Source: Ensifer adhaerens (lineage in GTDB: Bacteria; Pseudomonadota; Alphaproteobacteria; Rhizobiales; Rhizobiaceae). Taken from it: DNA of 64,000 nucleotides. The position numbers were made by a program, and so were the translations under genes. The number at the start of each line of letters is the position of its first letter. Position 1 is the first letter of the stretch. The stretch is taken from contig NZ_CP118610.1 in assembly GCF_028993555.1 (NCBI RefSeq), positions 496,001 to 560,000 on the forward strand, written 5' to 3'. Shown here piece after piece: positions 7,311 to 17,453 of the stretch. The notes beneath the pieces are model-generated. The model worked only from the letters and a program-made list of their open reading frames with translations, ran no database searches and was not told the DNA's origin.

Positions 7311-8474
7311 ATGCCGGAAGTCAGCAAAGAAGTGGTCCTTGAGAAGCTCCGCACGGTGCGTGGCCCGGGCATGGAGGGCAACATCGTCGACCTCGGGCTC
7401 GTGTCTGATGTCTTCATATCCGATGGCAAGGCCTATTTCTCGATCACCGTGCCGGCCGATCGCGCCAAGGAACTGGAGCCGATGCGGGCCGCAGCCGAGC
7501 GCGTCGTGCGCGACATTCCGGGGATCACGGCGGCCATGGTTGCGCTGACCGCCGACCGCAAGGCGGCGCCCGCAGGCGCGCCCGTGCAACGCCCGCAACC
7601 GTCGGCAGCGCCTCATGCCGGCCACTCCCATGCGCCGCGTCCCGCTGGCGGGCCGCCCGCCAAGGCGGGAATTCCGGGCGTCGGCGCCATCATCGCGGTC
7701 GCCTCCGGCAAGGGCGGTGTCGGCAAGTCGACGACCTCGGTCAACCTGGCGCTGGCGCTGAAGGCAAACGGCCTGAAAGTCGGCCTGCTCGACGCCGATA
7801 TCTACGGCCCCTCGATGCCGCGCCTTCTGAAGATTTCCGGAAGGCCGCAACAGATCGAAGGCCGGCTCATTCGCCCGATGGAAAACTACGGCCTCAAGGT
7901 CATGTCCATGGGCTTCCTCGTCGACGAGGAGGTGGCGATGATCTGGCGCGGACCGATGATCCAGTCGGCCCTGCTGCAGATGCTGCGCGAAGTCGCCTGG
8001 GGCGATCTCGACGTTCTGGTCGTCGACATGCCGCCTGGCACGGGTGACGCCCAGCTCACCATGGCCCAGCAGGTGCCGCTCGCGGGCGCCGTCATCGTCT
8101 CGACACCGCAGGATCTGGCGCTGATCGATGCCCGCAAGGGCCTCGCCATGTTCCGCAAGGTGGAAGTCCCGGTTCTCGGCATCGTCGAGAACATGAGCTA
8201 CTTCATCGCACCCGACACCGGCAAGCGCTACGACATCTTCGGCCACGGCGGTGCCCGCAAGGAGGCTGAGCGCATCGGCGTCCCGTTCCTCGGCGAGGTG
8301 CCCCTGACCATGGGGATTCGCGAAACGTCGGATGCCGGGACGCCGCTCGTCGCGTCCGACCCGAGCGGTGAGGTCGCGCGCGTCTATCGCGATATCGCGA
8401 CCAAGGTCTGGGAGCAGGTATCCGCCACGCAAAAGGACAAGAGCCGCGCCGCGCCGACCATCGTCTTCGAATGA
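7311..8474 (+). CDS. mrp: Mrp/ApbC/NBP35-family P-loop ATPase, cysteine-free
   Basis: 387 residues: N-terminal MIP18/DUF59 domain (about 5-80), a Pro/Ala/His-rich linker (85-120), and a deviant-Walker A ATPase domain (SGKGGVGKST, 132-141; DADIYGPSMPR; VVDMPPGTGD). Family members are Fe-S cluster carriers, and most have a CxxC motif after ENMSYF. Here that segment reads IAPDTG and the whole protein contains no cysteine, so it cannot bind a cluster through its own thiols. Transcribed alone, before corA. Confidence 0.88.
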   Translation: MPEVSKEVVLEKLRTVRGPGMEGNIVDLGLVSDVFISDGKAYFSITVPADRAKELEPMRAAAERVVRDIPGITAAMVALTADRKAAPAGAPVQRPQPSAAPHAGHSHAPRPAGGPPAKAGIPGVGAIIAVASGKGGVGKSTTSVNLALALKANGLKVGLLDADIYGPSMPRLLKISGRPQQIEGRLIRPMENYGLKVMSMGFLVDEEVAMIWRGPMIQSALLQMLREVAWGDLDVLVVDMPPGTGDAQLTMAQQVPLAGAVIVSTPQDLALIDARKGLAMFRKVEVPVLGIVENMSYFIAPDTGKRYDIFGHGGARKEAERIGVPFLGEVPLTMGIRETSDAGTPLVASDPSGEVARVYRDIATKVWEQVSATQKDKSRAAPTIVFE

Positions 8475-8920
8475 CGGTTTGCGGGGTACCCACCCTGGAC
8501 TTTGAAGGCACGGTTCGCCTCGCCCCGGAGCCTTCAGCTGTTCAACGTGCTACGGCGATTTTGCGCGTCAGGCATGACGTAACGCTGGGGCACCGAATCG
8601 TTTTGCCCTTGATTCGATTTTGATTTAAGCAAACATGCGGTAGGGTGGAGCCAGGATCGCGGCACACGCCCGCGCGCCGGATTGCAAGGGGGCATTGATT
8701 TTGCGTTTGCGTTGCGCCATATGCCTTGCCGCACTTGCGAAGGTGCCCAACTTGACGCCCTCTCGCCGGAGATCTTGGCCTCCCGCGATGACTGAGTTGA
8801 AGACTTTGTCCTGACTGGCGGAACGTTCGATCCGATGGATCTCTATTGTGGGTATTTTGTGGCGCACGACCTTTCGCCTTCGCTGTTCGGCATCAAGGCT
8901 CCCTTGACGAGGACGGTCGC
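8475..8920. other. Gene-free stretch between mrp and corA
   Basis: I see no coding frame with rhizobial codon use on either strand here, no clear terminator hairpin after mrp and no recognisable riboswitch. A moderately A/T-rich segment at about 8600-8640 (CTTGAT ... AAACAT) could hold the corA promoter, but the match is weak. Confidence 0.35.
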
Positions 8921-9898
8921 ATGATCACCGGCTATTGCGCCGATGGGACTGCCGTCGTTCTGACGCCGGCCGAACCACCCGAAAAATTGCGTCCCGATGT
9001 CATCTGGCTGGATCTGGTCGAGCCGACCAAGGCAGAAGACCTGATGATGGAGAAGCTTCTCGGCATTTCCATCCCGACACGCGAAGATCTGAAGGACATC
9101 GAACCGTCGAGCCGTCTCTATGTCGAAGAGAGCGCCGTGTTCATGACGGCGTCGCTGGTGTTCCGTTCGGATACGGATATCCCCGGCCTGACGGATGTCG
9201 GCTTCATCCTGTCAGGTGGCCGACTTGTCACCATCCGCTATGCCGAGCCCCGGTCGTTCACGCTCTTCAAGACGTCGATGCATCGCTTCCCGGGCGGTTG
9301 CCGCGATGGTGCGGTTGTCCTCACCCGGCTTCTGGAAACGATCGCCGACCGTACCGCCGAAATTCTCGAGCAGGCGGTCACCAAGATCGACGATCTGTCG
9401 ATCGACGTCTTCGGCGACAAGGCTGCAGGCAAGCGCCGGCCGCCACATTATCTCGAGGCGCGCTTGCGTGACGTTGCCGGCCATCACCGCCTGGTTGCCA
9501 AGACGCGGGACAGCCTTGCCTCGCTCTCGCGCCTGCTGACCTTCGTCTACACCGTTCCGGTGGTGCAGGACGACAAGGACACGCGTGAACTCTGCCGCTC
9601 GATTTCACGCGACATCCAGTCGCTTTCCGAGCATGCAAGTTTCATATCCGGCAACATCACCTTCCTGCTTGATGCGTCGCTGGGCCTGATCAACGTCGAG
9701 CAGAACGCCATCATCAAGATTTTCTCGATCGCGTCGGTCGTGCTGTTGCCGCCGACCCTGGTCGCCTCGGTTTACGGCATGAACTTTCGTGTCATGCCCG
9801 AACTGGATTGGCACTTCGGTTATCCCTGGGCACTTGCGGCGATGGTGATATCGGCTGTCATCCCCTTTTTCTTTTTCCGCTGGAAAGGCTGGCTGTGA
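8921..9898 (+). CDS. corA: CorA-type magnesium/divalent cation transporter
   Basis: 325-residue CorA family channel: large N-terminal cytoplasmic domain, long stalk helix, and two C-terminal membrane helices. The first ends in the selectivity motif YGMNF, the second is WALAAMVISAVIPFFFF followed by a short basic tail. Upstream in-frame codons exist, but the ATG at 8921 has a GAGGA ribosome site and matches the family N-terminus. Kup follows 16 bp later, so Mg2+ and K+ uptake genes are likely co-transcribed. Confidence 0.88.
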   Translation: MITGYCADGTAVVLTPAEPPEKLRPDVIWLDLVEPTKAEDLMMEKLLGISIPTREDLKDIEPSSRLYVEESAVFMTASLVFRSDTDIPGLTDVGFILSGGRLVTIRYAEPRSFTLFKTSMHRFPGGCRDGAVVLTRLLETIADRTAEILEQAVTKIDDLSIDVFGDKAAGKRRPPHYLEARLRDVAGHHRLVAKTRDSLASLSRLLTFVYTVPVVQDDKDTRELCRSISRDIQSLSEHASFISGNITFLLDASLGLINVEQNAIIKIFSIASVVLLPPTLVASVYGMNFRVMPELDWHFGYPWALAAMVISAVIPFFFFRWKGWL

Positions 9899-9914
9899 AC
9901 GCCAGTAGGTTTGC

Positions 9915-11813
9915 ATGACCCAACCGCATGCCCCCTCCCACGAGCCGAAGGATCTGCGCCGCCTGCTGATCCTCGGGCTTGGTTCGATCGGTGTCGTCTA
10001 CGGCGATATCGGCACCAGCCCGCTCTATGCCTTTCGCGAAGCGCTGCGCCCGGTCTCCCACGACGGCGTGACCGACGTGGAAATCATCGGCCTGATCTCG
10101 CTGATGATCTGGACGCTGACGATCATCGTCACGATCAAGTACGTGCTGTTCCTGCTGCGCGCCGACAACCAGGGCGAGGGCGGCACGCTGTCGCTGCTTG
10201 CCCTTCTGATGAAGTCCGCCAACGGGCACGCATCGATCCTCTTCTTCATGGGGATTGCCGGTGCAGCGCTCTTCATCGGCGATGCGATGATCACGCCGGC
10301 CCTGTCCGTTCTTTCGGCCGTCGAAGGTCTGAAACTGGTGACGCCGGCGCTATCGGAATATGTCGTGCCGATCGCGGTGGTCATCCTGCTGATGCTCTTC
10401 GCCGTGCAGTCCAAGGGAACGGCAGCCGTCTCCAACTTCTTCGGGCCGATCACGCTTGTCTGGTTCCTGGTGATGGGCTGGATCGGGCTTGTCCACATTG
10501 CCGATGACCTGTCGATCTTCAAGGCCTTCAATCCCTACTATGCCGTGAGCTTCATGCTGAGCGAAGGCTATGTCGGCATCATCGTGCTCGGCGCCGTGTT
10601 CCTGACGGTGACGGGGGCGGAAGCGCTCTACGCAGACCTTGGCCATTTCGGGCGCCGCCCGATCCAGTGGGCCTGGTTCCTGATCGTCTTCCCGGCGTTG
10701 ACCCTCAACTATCTCGGCCAGGGTGCCTTCGTGTTGAAGAACCCGGAGGCGATGTCCGATCCGTTCTTCCTGATGTTCCCGAAATGGGCGCTGTTGCCGG
10801 TGGTCATCCTTGCGACGGCAGCCACCATCATCGCCAGCCAGGCGGTGATAACCGGCGCCTTCTCGCTGACCCGTCAGGCAATCCATCTGGGCTTCCTGCC
10901 GCGCATGGCGATCTTCCATACGTCTGAAACCCACACGGGCCAGATCTACCTGCCGAACGTCAACACGCTGCTGATGTTCGGCGTCATGGCGCTGGTCTTC
11001 GTCTTCGGTTCGTCGGAATCGCTCGCCACCGCCTACGGCATCTCGGTCACCGGCGCGATGGTGGTCACGACGGTGCTTTCCTTCGAGTTCTTGCGCGTGC
11101 GCTGGAACTGGTCGGGGATCTGGGCGGCGGCCGTGCTGCTGCCGCTGTTTGTGCTGGAGTTCATCTTCCTCGGCGCCAACATGCTGAAGATCCACGACGG
11201 CGGCTACGTGCCGGTGCTGATCGCCGCCACCTTCATCATCATCATGTGGACCTGGCGGCGCGGAACCGAAATCCTGCACGCCAAGACGCGCCACATCGAC
11301 ATCCCGCTTGCAAGCTTCATCAAGTCGATCGAGCGCAAGAGCGAGCATGCGCCGGTGGCCGTGCCCGGAACGGCCGTGTTCCTGACGAGCGATCCGGAGT
11401 CGACGCCCGCGGCGCTCCTGCACAACATCAAGCACAATCACGTGCTGCACAATCAGAACTTCATTCTGACGATCCGCACCGCCAATACGCCGAAAGTGCC
11501 GAAATCTGAGCGGGTGAGCATGCAGCCGCTCTCGGATCGCTTCACGCTGCTCGAGATGCGCTTCGGTTTCATGGAAACGCAGAACGTCTCGCAGGCGCTC
11601 GGCCTTTTCCGCAAATCGGGGCTGAAGTTCGACATCATGTCGACCTCATTCTATCTCGGTCGCCGCAAGCTGGTGCCCGATGCAGAATCCGGCATGCCCC
11701 ATTGGCAGGACCGGCTGTTCATCGCGCTGGCCAATGCCGCGATCGACCCGTCAGACTATTTCCGCCTGCCGACCAACCGCGTCGTCGAACTCGGTTCGCA
11801 CGTCATCATTTGA
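9915..11813 (+). CDS. kup: KUP/Trk-type low-affinity potassium uptake protein
   Basis: 632 residues with about 12 membrane helices in the first 440 residues and a C-terminal cytoplasmic domain, the standard KUP layout and length. The family signature [19 protein letters not shown] is at 24-42. It would import K+ by proton symport across the inner membrane. It follows corA by 16 bp and is closed by a hairpin terminator. Confidence 0.92.
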   Translation: MTQPHAPSHEPKDLRRLLILGLGSIGVVYGDIGTSPLYAFREALRPVSHDGVTDVEIIGLISLMIWTLTIIVTIKYVLFLLRADNQGEGGTLSLLALLMKSANGHASILFFMGIAGAALFIGDAMITPALSVLSAVEGLKLVTPALSEYVVPIAVVILLMLFAVQSKGTAAVSNFFGPITLVWFLVMGWIGLVHIADDLSIFKAFNPYYAVSFMLSEGYVGIIVLGAVFLTVTGAEALYADLGHFGRRPIQWAWFLIVFPALTLNYLGQGAFVLKNPEAMSDPFFLMFPKWALLPVVILATAATIIASQAVITGAFSLTRQAIHLGFLPRMAIFHTSETHTGQIYLPNVNTLLMFGVMALVFVFGSSESLATAYGISVTGAMVVTTVLSFEFLRVRWNWSGIWAAAVLLPLFVLEFIFLGANMLKIHDGGYVPVLIAATFIIIMWTWRRGTEILHAKTRHIDIPLASFIKSIERKSEHAPVAVPGTAVFLTSDPESTPAALLHNIKHNHVLHNQNFILTIRTANTPKVPKSERVSMQPLSDRFTLLEMRFGFMETQNVSQALGLFRKSGLKFDIMSTSFYLGRRKLVPDAESGMPHWQDRLFIALANAAIDPSDYFRLPTNRVVELGSHVII

Positions 11814-11866
11814 CCCCGCGGCCCGGCGTCCGGTGTGCCGGGCGGGGCGGGCACCAAGAGACAAAA

Positions 11867-11903
11867 GGAGCCGCTCCGGCCAGGGCGGCTCCGTTCGCTT
11901 TCT
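11867..11903 (+). terminator. Terminator downstream of kup
   Basis: GGAGCCGC (11867-11874) and GCGGCTCC (11885-11892) form a perfect 8-bp stem, preceded by AAAA and followed by a T-rich GTTCGCTTTCT. A smaller GCCCGGC/GCCGGGC hairpin lies just before it at 11821-11843. Confidence 0.7.
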
Positions 11904-11926
11904 GAGCCATGTCCATCAGCGAGACC

Positions 11927-11953
11927 GCATTAACCAAACATCAAGGTTAATGC
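11927..11953. repeat. Perfect 9-bp inverted repeat between kup and the hydrolase gene
   Basis: GCATTAACC and GGTTAATGC separated by 9 bp, followed by TTCATTTT. It is A/T-rich compared with its surroundings. It may be an operator for the downstream gene or part of a second terminator; I cannot decide from sequence. Confidence 0.5.
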
Positions 11954-12100
11954 TTCATTTTCAAGGCTCGAACGAAGCGGCTCCGGCGGGGTGTCCGGCC
12001 GCCTCATTGTCTTAGCTTCCCGTGCGGAATCTCCGACGCTGGTATCTCGCCGGCGCGGGCGAAGCCGCGCCGTTCGTCAAGCGTTGCGTGGAGTCGGTTG

Positions 12101-13276
12101 GTGCGTAAGAGTCAGAACCTGCGTCAAAAGTCTCGCCTGAACGTGTCTGCGTGGATGGCGCCTGCAATCATCGGCCTTGCGCTCTATCTCGGCTTTCCCT
12201 CCGTCGCGGCCTACGCGGATCTTGCAACATTCCTGTCCGGCATCAATCGCGGCGGCGAGCGCTGGCGTATGTACATGACGCCGTCGCCGGCGGGCTCGAT
12301 CCACGAAGTCGAAATGGTCTTTGCCGATCCGATCACGACGGGCGCGCTCGATGGCGGCGCCGGCATCAACATGCCCGACGGCAGTCGCGTGGCGCTCACG
12401 TCGGAGACCAAGCATTCCGGCACGCCGGATGAGGAGCGCATCAACCGCCGCGCCAAGAAAGGGCGCATTGTCGCCGTCACGCCGGTGACACCGCCGAAGG
12501 ATTTCACCGCCGGCTCCATCCTGCAGCGCACGAGTTCCCTCACGGAACCGCGCTTCGAGGAAGGCGAGAAGATGGTCTTCGCCAAGTCGCGCATCGAGGG
12601 CAAGGAGATCGAGATCGCCACGGCCTTCTATAGAAAGAAGCCGCCAAAGGCAGATCCCGGCGTTTCGCCGATGCTGGCCAAGCTCGTGACGAACGACAAG
12701 CCCGACATTCTTGCGACTGCTTACGTCCGGCCCGAGCCGGACTATGCGCGTGAATCACCCTTCGATTCGATTCTGCGCGAAGACAAGAACGCCGGCCGCT
12801 TCATTCCTGAAATAGCACCTGACGACCACGCCTGGGCCGCAACGGTGCTGCCTTCGACCGTCTTCAGCAAGGAAGAGCAGGCCTGCCTTGCCGAGGGCAT
12901 CTATTTCGAAGCGCGCAGCGAGTCGCTCAAGGGCCAGGCGGCGGTCGCTCAGGTGATTCTCAATCGTGTTCGCAATCCGACCTATCCGAAAACCATCTGC
13001 GGCGTCGTTTATCAGAACAAGAGCTGGCGTAATCGCTGCCAGTTTTCCTTCGCCTGCGACATGATCCGAGACCTGATCTATTCCCGCTCGCACTGGAAGA
13101 TGGCCAAGGAAGTCGCGATGGCGGTCACGGCCGGCAAGATCTGGCTTCCGGAAGTAGGCTCTGCGACCCATTACCATGCGACCTACGTCAATCCGCCATG
13201 GGCGAAGACGATGAAGCGGGTCGGCAAGATCGGCATGCACATCTTCTACCGGACCTACGGCGGCGGCTGGAGCTAA
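12101..13276 (+). CDS. SleB/CwlJ-family cell-wall hydrolase
   Basis: About 391 residues: a short basic N-terminus, one membrane/signal segment (MAPAIIGLALYLGFPSVAAYA region), a long low-complexity middle part and a C-terminal Hydrolase_2 (SleB/CwlJ) domain from about residue 265, with LAEGIYFEARSES and QFSFACD motifs including the catalytic Glu. It likely cuts peptidoglycan in the periplasm. Start is GTG at 12101 with GGAG 7 bp upstream; a TTG directly before it (12098) is the alternative. Transcribed alone. Confidence 0.83.
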   Translation: MRKSQNLRQKSRLNVSAWMAPAIIGLALYLGFPSVAAYADLATFLSGINRGGERWRMYMTPSPAGSIHEVEMVFADPITTGALDGGAGINMPDGSRVALTSETKHSGTPDEERINRRAKKGRIVAVTPVTPPKDFTAGSILQRTSSLTEPRFEEGEKMVFAKSRIEGKEIEIATAFYRKKPPKADPGVSPMLAKLVTNDKPDILATAYVRPEPDYARESPFDSILREDKNAGRFIPEIAPDDHAWAATVLPSTVFSKEEQACLAEGIYFEARSESLKGQAAVAQVILNRVRNPTYPKTICGVVYQNKSWRNRCQFSFACDMIRDLIYSRSHWKMAKEVAMAVTAGKIWLPEVGSATHYHATYVNPPWAKTMKRVGKIGMHIFYRTYGGGWS

Positions 13277-13444
13277 TCGGCGCCTGACGCGATTCCGCCG
13301 TCTTTTCCTGTCTGGCCACAGAGCCGGGATTCCAGCCGGCCGAGCGCGGAAATCCTGCGACAACCTTGCCGCCGATCCTGCTTCCTGCCTCTAACTATTT
13401 GAATCGGTGTAATAATATTGTCCACGGCCAAGCGACCTGCATGC

Positions 13445-13473
13445 CTTGACTATGCGGGTGCCTAAAACTATGT
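13445..13473 (+). promoter_or_regulatory. Housekeeping promoter of the atp (F0) operon
   Basis: CTTGAC (13445-13450), exactly 17 bp, then CTATGT (13468-13473): five of six bases of the rhizobial -10 and all of the -35 consensus. It lies 105 bp upstream of atpI in the 300-bp gene-free stretch 13277-13577, in which I see nothing else. Confidence 0.6.
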
Positions 13474-13577
13474 TGCGCGCGACTTCAAATGGGGCCGAAA
13501 CGTGGCTTGAACGATGTCCTATTGTATGACCGAAATCGCGGTCTGAGACCCGATCAGGACGGCAAGGGAGTAGGCAC

Positions 13578-13937
13578 GTGGCGGAGAAACCTGAAGAAAG
13601 TCTGGAAGCAAGGCTGAAGCAGCTCGGCGACAAGATTGAGGCCAAGAAGCCTCATGCGTCTGATGCAGCGGAAGCCCGTGCCGCCGAAAGCCGCAAGGGC
13701 TATGCGGCGGCGATGAAGCTGTCGAGCGAATTCATCGCCGGCATCGTTGTCGGGGCGTTTCTGGGCTATCTTTTGGACCACTTTGCGGGTACAGGGCCGT
13801 GGGGCATGATCATCCTCCTGCTTCTTGGCTTCTGCGCTGGCGTGCTGAATGTGCTGCGCTCGGCCGGTATGGTGGCGACACCGAAAGCCGGAAGAGGCGG
13901 CCCTGAGAATGACAAGAAGGACGGAGACGCCCACTGA
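13578..13937 (+). CDS. atpI: ATP synthase assembly/accessory protein I
   Basis: 119 residues with a charged, coiled-coil-like N-terminus and two membrane helices (FIAGIVVGAFLGYLLDHF and MIILLLLGFCAGVLNVL), the AtpI layout. It helps assemble the c-ring or supplies Mg2+ to the enzyme. GTG start with AAGGGAG seven bases upstream. First gene of the F0 operon, 60 bp before atpB. Confidence 0.88.
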   Translation: MAEKPEESLEARLKQLGDKIEAKKPHASDAAEARAAESRKGYAAAMKLSSEFIAGIVVGAFLGYLLDHFAGTGPWGMIILLLLGFCAGVLNVLRSAGMVATPKAGRGGPENDKKDGDAH

Positions 13938-13997
13938 GGCGTTGTCCCGAAGAAAACGGTTTCCGCTCTTGGGCGGGTAGAACGAAAGAGAAGCGCG

Positions 13998-14750
13998 GTG
14001 TCAAACGATCCGACCCACCAGTTCCTGGTCAACAAGATTGTCCCGATCGAGATTGGCGGAATTGACTTTTCCTTCACCAATGCGTCGCTCTTCATGGTTG
14101 CGACCGTGGGTGTTGCCGCAGGCTTCCTGTATTTGACGACGTCGCAGCGCGGTCTGATCCCGACCCGCATGCAGTCGGTCTCCGAAATGTCTTACGAATT
14201 CATCGCCTCGATGCTGCGCGAAGGCGCCGGCAGCGGCGGCATGAAGTTCTTCCCGATGGTGTTCTCGCTGTTCATGTTCATCCTGACGGCGAACCTGCTC
14301 GGCATGATGCCCTACTTCTTCACGATCACCAGCCAGATCATTGTCACCTTTGCGCTCGCGCTCTTCGTGATCGGCACCGTCATTCTCTATGGTTTCTACA
14401 AGCACGGCTTCGGCTTCCTGAAGCTTTTCGTGCCGCATGGCGTTCCTGGCGTGCTTCTGCCGCTCGTCGTTGCGATCGAAATCATCTCGTTCCTTTCCCG
14501 CCCCATCAGCCTCTCGGTCCGTCTCTTTGCAAACATGCTGGCCGGCCACATCACGCTGAAGGTCTTCGCAGGCTTCGTCACTTCGCTCAGCGCTCTTGGC
14601 GCGCTCGGCATCGGTGGCGCCATCCTGCCGCTCATCATGACCGTCGCCATCACCGGTCTTGAATTCCTCGTCTGCTTCCTCCAGGCCTATGTCTTCGCGG
14701 TACTGACCTGCATGTACCTAAATGACGCTGTGCATCCCGGAAGCCACTAA
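13998..14750 (+). CDS. atpB: F0F1 ATP synthase subunit a
   Basis: 250 residues with five to six membrane helices. The essential arginine of the proton path is in [14 protein letters not shown] (R175). It forms the stator half-channels against the c-ring. GTG start with a purine-rich AGAGAAG ribosome site. Rhizobia keep F0 genes in this cluster, apart from the F1 genes, which are not in this window. Confidence 0.95.
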   Translation: MSNDPTHQFLVNKIVPIEIGGIDFSFTNASLFMVATVGVAAGFLYLTTSQRGLIPTRMQSVSEMSYEFIASMLREGAGSGGMKFFPMVFSLFMFILTANLLGMMPYFFTITSQIIVTFALALFVIGTVILYGFYKHGFGFLKLFVPHGVPGVLLPLVVAIEIISFLSRPISLSVRLFANMLAGHITLKVFAGFVTSLSALGALGIGGAILPLIMTVAITGLEFLVCFLQAYVFAVLTCMYLNDAVHPGSH

Positions 14751-14832
14751 GGAATAACAGTCGCTTGCTTCCGGCCGGCCCTCCGCCGGAAGCGCAATCC
14801 TAAGCCGCAACACCATTCGAAGGAGTTCAAAC

Positions 14833-15060
14833 ATGGAAGCGGAAGCAGCAAAGTACATCGGCGCAGGTCTCGCTTGCCTCGGTATGGCCGGCACGGCTCT
14901 CGGCCTCGGCAACATCTTCGGCAGCTACCTGTCCGGCGCACTGCGCAACCCGTCGGCTGCTGACGGTCAGTTCGGCCGCCTCGTATTCGGCTTCGCCGTT
15001 ACGGAAGCTCTGGGCATCTTCTCGCTGCTCGTAGCTCTGCTCCTCCTGTTCGCCGTCTAA
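14833..15060 (+). CDS. atpE: F0F1 ATP synthase subunit c
   Basis: 75-residue hairpin of two membrane helices with polar loop RNP (38-40) and the proton-binding carboxylate Glu58 in FAVTEALG. Glycine-rich first helix ([15 protein letters not shown]). Strong AAGGAG ribosome site, fitting the high stoichiometry needed for the ring. Confidence 0.96.
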   Translation: MEAEAAKYIGAGLACLGMAGTALGLGNIFGSYLSGALRNPSAADGQFGRLVFGFAVTEALGIFSLLVALLLLFAV

Positions 15061-15136
15061 TAACGGCTGGAGTTTCGGCCGCGGCCCGTCAAAAGGCCGC
15101 GGCCGCGCATATTCTTGAGTGCACCTGGAGGTGAGC

Positions 15137-15754
15137 ATGTTTGTGACCGCGGCCTATGCCCAGCAGTCAACCACCACTGAAGGCGCCGAAGCACACGATG
15201 CCGCTGCGGCCGGTGAGGTGCACACCGAAACGGGTGTGGCCCACGAAGGCGAGGCTGGTTCCGGCGTGTTCCCGCCCTTCGATTCGACCCATTTCGCATC
15301 GCAGCTGCTTTGGCTCGCGATCACGTTCGGCCTCTTCTATCTCCTGATGTCGAAGGTCATCATTCCGCGTATCGGCGGAATTCTCGAAACCCGTCACGAT
15401 CGGATCGCTCAGGATCTCGATGAAGCGTCCCGCCTCAAGGGCGAAGCCGACGCGGCCATCGCTTCCTATGAGCAGGACCTGGCAACGGCCAAGTCCAAGG
15501 GTCACAAGATCGCTGACGACGCTCGCGAATCCGCAAAGGCCAAGGCCAATGCAGATCGCACGGCCGTCGAGGCTGATCTCGCCAAGAAGATCTCGGCTGC
15601 GGAAGACCGCATCGCCGACATCAAGGCAAAGGCACTGGCTGACGTCGGCGCCATCGCTGAGGAAACCGCGACCGCTGTCGTCAAGCAGCTGATCGGTGGA
15701 ACCGTCACCAAGGCCGAGATCACCGCTGCCGTCAAGGCATCGGCTGGTAACTGA
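15137..15754 (+). CDS. atpF2: F0F1 ATP synthase subunit b' (second b-type stalk subunit)
   Basis: 205 residues: an Ala/Glu-rich N-terminal extension of about 60 residues, one membrane helix ([19 protein letters not shown]), and a long Ala/Lys/Glu coiled coil for the peripheral stalk. Two different b-type genes are typical of alphaproteobacteria, where b and b' form a heterodimer. The ATG at 15137 has a perfect GGAGGTG ribosome site; an in-frame codon at 15119 does not. Confidence 0.92.
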   Translation: MFVTAAYAQQSTTTEGAEAHDAAAAGEVHTETGVAHEGEAGSGVFPPFDSTHFASQLLWLAITFGLFYLLMSKVIIPRIGGILETRHDRIAQDLDEASRLKGEADAAIASYEQDLATAKSKGHKIADDARESAKAKANADRTAVEADLAKKISAAEDRIADIKAKALADVGAIAEETATAVVKQLIGGTVTKAEITAAVKASAGN

Positions 15755-15767
15755 GGAGCACTGAACT

Positions 15768-16253
15768 ATGCATCTTGATGCAACTTTCTATGCCTTCGTT
15801 GGCCTGATCCTGTTCCTCGTCCTGATCGCCTATCTCAAGGTTCCGGGCATGATCGGCAAGGCGCTCGACGCCCGTGCCGACAAGATCGGCAACGAGCTGA
15901 CCGAAGCCAAGCGTCTGCGCGAAGAAGCACAGAGCCTTGTCGCCGAGTACCAGCGCAAGCGTAAGGATGCCGAGGCGGAAGCTGCCGGTATCGTCGCTGC
16001 CGCTCAGCGCGAAGCCGAAATGCTGACGGCGGAAGCCAAGCAGAAGACCGAGGAATACGTTGCTCGCCGCACCGCTCTGTCGGAGCAGAAGATCAAGCAG
16101 GCCGAAAGCGACGCGATCAACGCCGTTCGTTCTGCTGCCGTCGATCTGGCGATTGCCGCTGCCGAGAAGGTCGTTGCCGCCAAGGCCGACGCCGGTGCAC
16201 AGAGCGATCTGTTCACGAAGGCGCTTGGCGAAGTCAAGGCACGCTTGAACTAA
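15768..16253 (+). CDS. atpF: F0F1 ATP synthase subunit b
   Basis: 161 residues with an N-terminal membrane helix (FYAFVGLILFLVLIAYL) and an extended charged coiled coil, standard for subunit b. It starts 13 bp after atpF2 and is the last gene of the operon, followed by a strong terminator. Confidence 0.94.
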   Translation: MHLDATFYAFVGLILFLVLIAYLKVPGMIGKALDARADKIGNELTEAKRLREEAQSLVAEYQRKRKDAEAEAAGIVAAAQREAEMLTAEAKQKTEEYVARRTALSEQKIKQAESDAINAVRSAAVDLAIAAAEKVVAAKADAGAQSDLFTKALGEVKARLN

Positions 16254-16275
16254 GCCTCCAGGTCATTCCCGATTG

Positions 16276-16308
16276 AAAAAGCCCCGCCCTGTGCGGGGTT
16301 TTTTGTTT
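16276..16308 (+). terminator. Strong intrinsic terminator of the atp operon
   Basis: CCCCGC (16282-16287) and GCGGGG (16293-16298) form a 6-bp G/C stem extended by AAAAAG/TTTTTT pairing, followed by six T residues. It reads plus. The rest of the 16309-16558 stretch shows nothing I can support. Confidence 0.85.
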
Positions 16309-16558
16309 GGGCCGCGCAGCGTCAGTGCGCGACGGCCTGCCGCTGGCGGGGGGCAGGAACGTGCATTTTGCATCCCGGTTACGCTTCGTCTTTCGGAACG
16401 CACGGTCGGACGAAATGATACTGCGCAAACTGCAGCGACGGTGCGCCTTTCTGCCACCCGTGGACGCCTGGGCGAAGTGCCGACGCGCACCGATGTTCGC
16501 GAATGTTGGTGGGAACAGGGGGCGCAACGCGACGACCCTGGAGCCGCTTCTTTCCTGT

Positions 16559-17206
16559 TCAGTCCTTGCGGAGTGGACGGAAGCTCATGCGGTGCAAGGC
16601 GCAGGGGCCTTGGGCTTCAATGGCACGACGATGCGTCACGGTCGCATAGCCGGCATGGAGCGCAAAGCCGTAGCCGGGATGCGCGAGGTCGGCGCGGGCC
16701 ATCATGCGATCGCGCGTCACCTTGGCGACGATTGAAGCGGCGGCAATCGACAGCGATCGCGCATCCCCTTTGACGACGGCCTTGGCGTGGCATGAAAGCC
16801 CGGGCGGCACATCGCGGCCGTCGACGAGCACGAAGCGCGCAGTCGAGGGAAGGCCCGCCACAGCGCGGCGCATCGCCTCCAGGCTTGCCTTACGGATATC
16901 CGTGGCGTCGATCGTGCCGGCCGAGGCCGAGGCGATCGACACTTCCGATGTCGCAAGGATTGCCTCGAACAGCTTCTCGCGCGCCTGGGCACTGAGCTTC
17001 TTGCTGTCGTCAAGGCCTTCGGGAATGGCGTCGGGATTGAGAATGACTGCGGCCGCCACGACCGGTCCTGCGAGCGGGCCGCGGCCGGCTTCATCGGCCC
17101 CGGCGACCGGCCAAAATCCATCACCTCTTGCCGACAGTTCAAAACTGAAATCGGGTGCTTCGATGATATCGGGAAAAAGGGGAGAATCGGACGATCTGCG
17201 GGACAT
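16559..17206 (-). CDS. rnhB: Ribonuclease HII
   Basis: About 215 residues. The metal-binding Asp-Glu pair is in [20 protein letters not shown], further acidic residues are in DDSKKL, VLVDGRD and AKVTRDRM. It removes RNA from RNA/DNA hybrids and misincorporated ribonucleotides. Start candidates are ATG at 17206 and 17221; the first gives the usual N-terminus. The frame stays open farther upstream but that part is Pro/Arg-rich and not family-like. Confidence 0.9.
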   Translation of the reverse strand: MSRRSSDSPLFPDIIEAPDFSFELSARGDGFWPVAGADEAGRGPLAGPVVAAAVILNPDAIPEGLDDSKKLSAQAREKLFEAILATSEVSIASASAGTIDATDIRKASLEAMRRAVAGLPSTARFVLVDGRDVPPGLSCHAKAVVKGDARSLSIAAASIVAKVTRDRMMARADLAHPGYGFALHAGYATVTHRRAIEAQGPCALHRMSFRPLRKD

Positions 17207-17453
17207 AAGTCTAATTCGCATGATCGACCGATTCTCTTCAAGCCCCCAGGTCCGAGTGCGGCGGCGGACGGGGGGGATGGCCGATGCCCCAGGCGGGGGC
17301 GGGGCACCGGAACTGCTCTGCGACCTTCTAACGCTCACACCGGCTTACCTGAGGGGCTGGGAGGACACCTCTCCCATTTCCCGGGGCATCCTCGGCGCGC
17401 ATCGCTGGTCACATATCCGGAATGGCCATCGCGAAGGCCAATCCGGAAAATCA

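Noticed and set aside
7188..8432. A 414-codon minus-strand open frame
   Set aside because: Antisense to mrp, no domain and unnatural composition.
8475..8920. Magnesium riboswitch (M-box) before corA
   Set aside because: None of the conserved M-box blocks can be found on either strand.
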